From Druceiella hillmani (taxonomy: Eukaryota > Arthropoda > Insecta > Lepidoptera > Hepialidae): a stretch of 64,000 nucleotides of DNA. Position numbers and translations under genes: made by a program. Below, one piece after another: positions 59,658 through 64,000 of this stretch. Every line of letters starts with the position of its first letter. Position 1 is the first letter of the stretch. The notes beneath the pieces were generated by a model. The model searched no databases. It was given only the letters and a program-made list of their open reading frames with translations, and was not told where the DNA came from. The DNA is taken from the NCBI GenBank assembly GCA_039881145.1, contig JAYKKI010000060.1, positions 4,960,501 through 5,024,500 on the forward strand. The letters are read 5' to 3'.

Positions 59658-62600
59658 GTAAGCGAATATTAATATTGCTTTCAAAATGTTAAAAAGTTGC
59701 AGCGTAATCTTTATTCATTTGATGTAAATTTACTGCTTATTACATAGTATGAAACAGCATTGGGTACATTACAACTCTATATTTGTGAAAGCTAACAACG
59801 GAATAAAACTCGACGACAAAGGATATTAAATTCAGTAGAAAATTTATGAACATTTATAAACAATGTACCGCACAAAAGCTGATAAACAGTGGAAAATGAA
59901 GCTTCTTACAAGCATTTAAAAAAGCATTTTACAAGCAGTTAAAAAAGCATGGTCAATAACAGATAATAGGAATGAACCAATATAATCAAGTTTCTAAAAA
60001 GATGTCATCAAATTGTGAGAAAGAGTTTCTTAAATGAATTCAATAAAATTTTTATTAATATTTTGTTCTAGTGGTGCTTGCTTCCTATGTTTTTTATAAG
60101 CATACATTCATGCTTGACTTCTGGCAACACCCATTTAGCTAATGTATGTCTGGATGAAAAACACATTGCGCGATCTGATATATACGTGGCGCCGTCTATT
60201 GAAGTACATATGACTTTTTTTGTTGTTGATATGATGGTGCAACGTAATTGAATTTTTGAAAATATTAAATTATTAAATCTTCTGATTGAGTTCATCGACT
60301 GCAATGAAATATAGTTAATGTTATTCGAGTTGATCTCTATATTTTTGGGTCAATATAAATTAGAAATATGATCCTAATTCTATCTTCTATCCTTCATTCT
60401 CTCAGAATTTCAATGTACAAATGCACAAAGTTCACAGTTTTATTATATATACCGACTTCGAATCTTAATAAAATAAAAAATAATTTATTAACTTCCTAAA
60501 ATATTATTAAGTAAATTTCTATAAAATTTTGTTATAGAAAATTAATTCACAAAAACTTAGCTCTTTCTGGATTCTTGAAATTGTCAGAAAAATTAAAAAA
60601 TACATATTTAAAAATCCATTGTCAGCTTTTCTGTTGATAAAATGTTTACAAGTGTAATTAATTAAGATATCGCCCGAGGATGTTAATGGAATATAGGATA
60701 TTTTAATCCACTCGGATCGGATTCTACCCTTTAAGTATTTGTCTATTGTGAGAGAGAATTATTTGGATTGCTAATTTTCGTATTTGTTACGCTGTTTAAA
60801 GAAAAAGGGGAAAAACTTTATTGTTAAAAATATTACTGTTATTTGAACAAGAGAAAAAATTTGGGTTTCTAATTTTTCCTTCTACGAAATCTAATTCGCT
60901 TACTGAGTTGAATTCCTTTAAAGCTCTGTATCTAGGTTAATGATGTGATGAAGTTTCTCCTTAATAACAATATAAGGTTGTATACATGTTACTTTAAAGA
61001 TTTATAGCTCCCAATGGAAACAAAATTCCGAAAAATAGGTAAATTTTTGTTTATCCCACGAAATTTAAACAAAGTTAAAAAAAATTCAAGCCCATCTAAA
61101 TGTCAAATAAGCTTAAATGTAAAGCTTTTCACCGCACATTAAGTTCACGCTTTTACAACTAGATCATCGCCATTGCAGCTTTATATTTCCTAAATATTAA
61201 TTTAACTAATATTTCCCCCGAATGCGTGACAATTTGATAACGACGCAGTATTCTGGGGAGTATCTCTGAAAATGAAAGTATTTACAAAAATTTGTTTCAC
61301 AAACCTTTGCTCATTAAAGTGTAATATTGTTTTTGGCACATATTATGTTTTGCGGATAAACAAATGAAAACTTATGTTTATTTGTGTAATTATTTTTCAA
61401 CTTTACACCAATTAAAAGCTCTGACGTAAAATATTTTCAAACGCCCTGACTTCGAACTAGTTTTATTTTTGCTTTGCCTCCAGTTCGACTTCAGAAATTA
61501 GTAGAAAATTGTAACTGTTACTTCGTTTTGTGCGTTCGTTCGTGATTGGAGCGGTTAAAAGTTTGCGTAAAAACAATAGCATTATCACTAAACAAAGTCT
61601 TTTGAGTAAAGTAGTAGTACTATTAGAAACTCTACTACTAAACTACGAGAGTTTCATATACATCTGGGCACATACGTAAATAAACACTCAAGGGTACATA
61701 GCATTCCTTTCAAACTGTTACAAAGATTAATATCAATAACCTGCAAATATATTGCCTTGTATACTCTTGACAAGCGTAAAATATTGTAAATTTCTCAGAA
61801 AATGTAAGTTTTAGGATTATTGATATTGTTTTCCTGCAAAATTAAGATAAATATCTAGTGAGGCTTTTTTATAATTATGACTTCAGAAGTTTCGGGGATT
61901 TACGATTTAAGTGTTAACATAAAAGACAAACTAATGACTTTCGCATTTTTACCATTACTTTTGATATTAGACCTTCCTCTGTACCAAGTTTCAAGATTCT
62001 AGATCAACATTAAGTACCTCAGTAGTTTTATGGGTGAGTTATTATCACAGTACACGATATTTGAAAGACCGTATCTTTAATGTTATTGAATTTATGCGTT
62101 TAAATGTTATTTTCCTTCATTTGCACGACTATGGGATCATAGATCTCTGTATTTTACATTAATTTCAGCCTAAAATCCCTGTTTCTTTCACAAGAAAATG
62201 TCTTCGTACATAGACTAACAACAAAGCGATATTGTGTCCCGTGATTGGCTATGGCTCTTTAAATTATTGTAGCAAGTTATTTTAAAGAATTTAAATCGAA
62301 ATTGCTAGCATCTCATTTTTTACATAAACTATTAACAACAGGTAGGTTCAGCGTCAAAGTATATATAAGCCGACGCCCTACAATATTTGAGTAAGTTGAA
62401 AGTTTTGATCTGCTTTGACGAATAAATTTTTGAGTCATTGCTCTTTGAGGGTTTTTGTTGACGTTCTTTATTAATTAAAGAGTTTTCTTAAGAGGTTTTT
62501 TAATTAATTTTACTATAAATAAATTTTAGAAATGATTAAGTAAAAAATCTCTTAGAGCAGAAATATAAGTGCTCGGGTCTGAATATAACTATTTTTAATA

Positions 62601-63122
62601 ATATTCTGTACAGAACAAGCAATTTCGACGACTTTTCTCTGCTCAGTTTGAAAAAGAATTTACCATGATTTTGAAGAAGAAAAACAATTAAATACAAACA
62701 ATTACAAAATAGGTTTAAAATTCAAATATCTGATTTATTCCGTTTAGCAGTAAAACATCCGACACTCGGGTATATGGCAGTATTTTAAATACAACAACGA
62801 TCGAATTATTTTGGTAGAGAACTCTGAACAGACAAAATGCATACAACTGAAATAATGAAATTTTCAGTAATGTGAATCGCTTATTATTAATTGCATGAAG
62901 TTCCTCGGAAAGAAGTGAATTATAAGATGACGCTATATAATATAAAGACCATGTGACGATGACCATGTGTCATGTTATCCTGCCTAAATTCACAACATAA
63001 TAACCTAAATTCTACACTATAGACCACTCTCAATATCCTATCCTCACATGAAAAGAAATTAGGTAAAGAAAAAAAAGAGTTATCAATATGATACAGCATC
63101 TTGGAGTTTTTAGCAATTAACA
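59658..63122. other. AT-rich non-coding stretch
   Basis: No gene is supported. The minus-strand frame 60068-60304 and the frame at 62715-62966 are short and unrecognised. 61600-61650 has a small inverted repeat around GTAGTAGTACTATTAG. Confidence 0.45.
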
Positions 63123-63158
63123 GTTTTGTCTTAATACTAAGTAGGTATTAAGACAAAA
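63123..63158. repeat. Perfect 15-bp hairpin
   Basis: GTTTTGTCTTAATAC (63123-63137) and its exact complement (63144-63158) flank a 6-nt loop TAAGTA. Too short for a typical miRNA precursor. A remnant of a foldback element is more likely. Confidence 0.7.
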
Positions 63159-64000
63159 CAACAAATAAATCAAGTAAGAAAATATAATATACATGTATGT
63201 TAATGCAATATCTACGCGTTTTAAGGAAAACTTTAAGAAACCATTGAAATTTTGTTCTTTAATTTAATGTTTTTTTCATTCAGTTAATATACAATAAGTA
63301 TCGCAATATTGTGCGTCATGAAAAACTACGACATATTATGAATGTAAAATCATATGAAAGAAGTAAAGACTAACACTGTATTAAGACTAATAACCTAAGC
63401 AAAGTAAAAAAAACGTGAATTTTAATGAAAGTGAATTTTTCACCATTTTCCCAAGAAAACTTGTATTTACCCTAGGTACCCTGTTTATACCATAAAAATT
63501 ATTTGGCCAAAACTACCCTAATTTAATTTAACCTAACCTAACTTTTCAGACTTTTCTAACTCATGATTGAAAAATTAAAGAAATGGCGACATTTCGTACA
63601 TCAATTTGAAATTTAATTTGTTGTAAATGTAGTTTTCTTCTTTTAAAAATGTTACATAAAAACAATAGGCGTCTATTCTATAGTTAACATATCGTTTGAA
63701 AAAAAAATCACCAGTATCAATCAAGAACGGCGACTTGTAGCGTATCCTTATACGTACATATGTACGGACGTACACACCAACCAGCAGAAATGTATGTAAT
63801 TTTTCAAATTAAATTTTGATTTAGACCAAATCAAAAACATTTCAAAAAATTATATTTTAGCAAAAGATATTCTCTTTCCAAAAAGCTATATTAAAAATAT
63901 AAAGCGAAAAGTAGCTAGATTACTTGTAAAATTATCCGAGTAATTGTATAGATTATATAGTAAGCCATATTACTTGTAAAATTATGCGAGTAGTCGTATA
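63159..64000. other. AT-rich non-coding stretch to window end
   Basis: No gene is supported. TTAACCTAACCTAAC near 63528 is only two units of the insect telomere word TTAGG (complement). A direct repeat (TTACTTGTAAAATTAT and CGAGTA) closes the window at 63922-63995. Confidence 0.5.

Noticed and set aside
60068..60304. 78-codon minus-strand frame
   Set aside because: No recognisable motif, splice support or compositional contrast; chance frame more likely.
63123..63158. microRNA precursor
   Set aside because: The stem is only 15 bp with a 6-nt loop, shorter than a typical pre-miRNA.
63528..63543. Telomere-like TTAACCTAACCTAAC
   Set aside because: Only about two units of the insect TTAGG repeat, so not a telomere or clear interstitial telomeric array.

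Overview
This window looks like gene-poor insect nuclear DNA. It is strongly AT-rich, has about a dozen long (AT)n microsatellites, and is full of decayed transposable elements. No complete host protein-coding gene, rRNA or genuine tRNA gene is visible, and open frames are short (the longest is 148 codons). The insect assignment rests on a tRNA-derived SINE and two LINE 3' ends. One LINE tail contains GACTGGAAGAAATTGCTC and GCGATAAG; the other contains GACAGACAGACAGCAAGACTC. Both resemble LINE tails I associate with Lepidoptera and related insects. The order is a low-confidence inference.

Layout. 1-4.3 kb: AT-rich sequence with a 264-bp tandem duplication. 4.3-6.4 kb: a 41-bp minisatellite, a GC-richer island and a 122-bp degenerate array. 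6.4-8.9 kb: foldback elements, a GC-rich island open on both strands and a Helitron-like terminus. 9.5-10.0 kb: a LINE 3' end and a SINE lying tail to tail. 12.7-16.4 kb: two more arrays of the 122-bp family in the opposite orientation, an RTE-type LINE tail, a TA-flanked MITE and a LINE C-terminal fragment. 20-27 kb: mostly empty sequence, then two piggyBac-like termini. 29-38 kb: several tandem repeats, including a 48-bp unit family at two loci. 40-52 kb: minisatellites, duplications and microsatellites. 52.5 kb: a mariner transposase fragment. 54-57 kb: a near-perfect 210-bp palindrome and dispersed repeats. 59.47-59.66 kb: the only segment resembling a host exon.

The most interesting signal is a family of seven foldback elements at about 10.7, 27.95, 40.1, 46.4, 47.7, 51.8 and 58.4 kb. 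Each has inverted arms bounded by CACAATTAAATG and its complement, and a one-sided extension of about 40 nt ending in TATTCAAT. Six of the seven are flanked by clear 10-14 bp direct repeats. Intact arms carry a motif that matches the hammerhead ribozyme layout (CTGAAGA, stem II hairpin, GAAA, three-base-pair stem III, C, closing stem I) with one extra U before stem II. Variable target duplications, inverted LTR-like arms, a one-sided tail and a hammerhead-like motif together suggest a non-autonomous Penelope-like (PLE) or retrozyme-like family. This is inference and needs the tests listed in the findings.

Nothing here works as an operon or pathway. The window is best read as intergenic or long-intron DNA shaped by repeated insertion and local tandem duplication.
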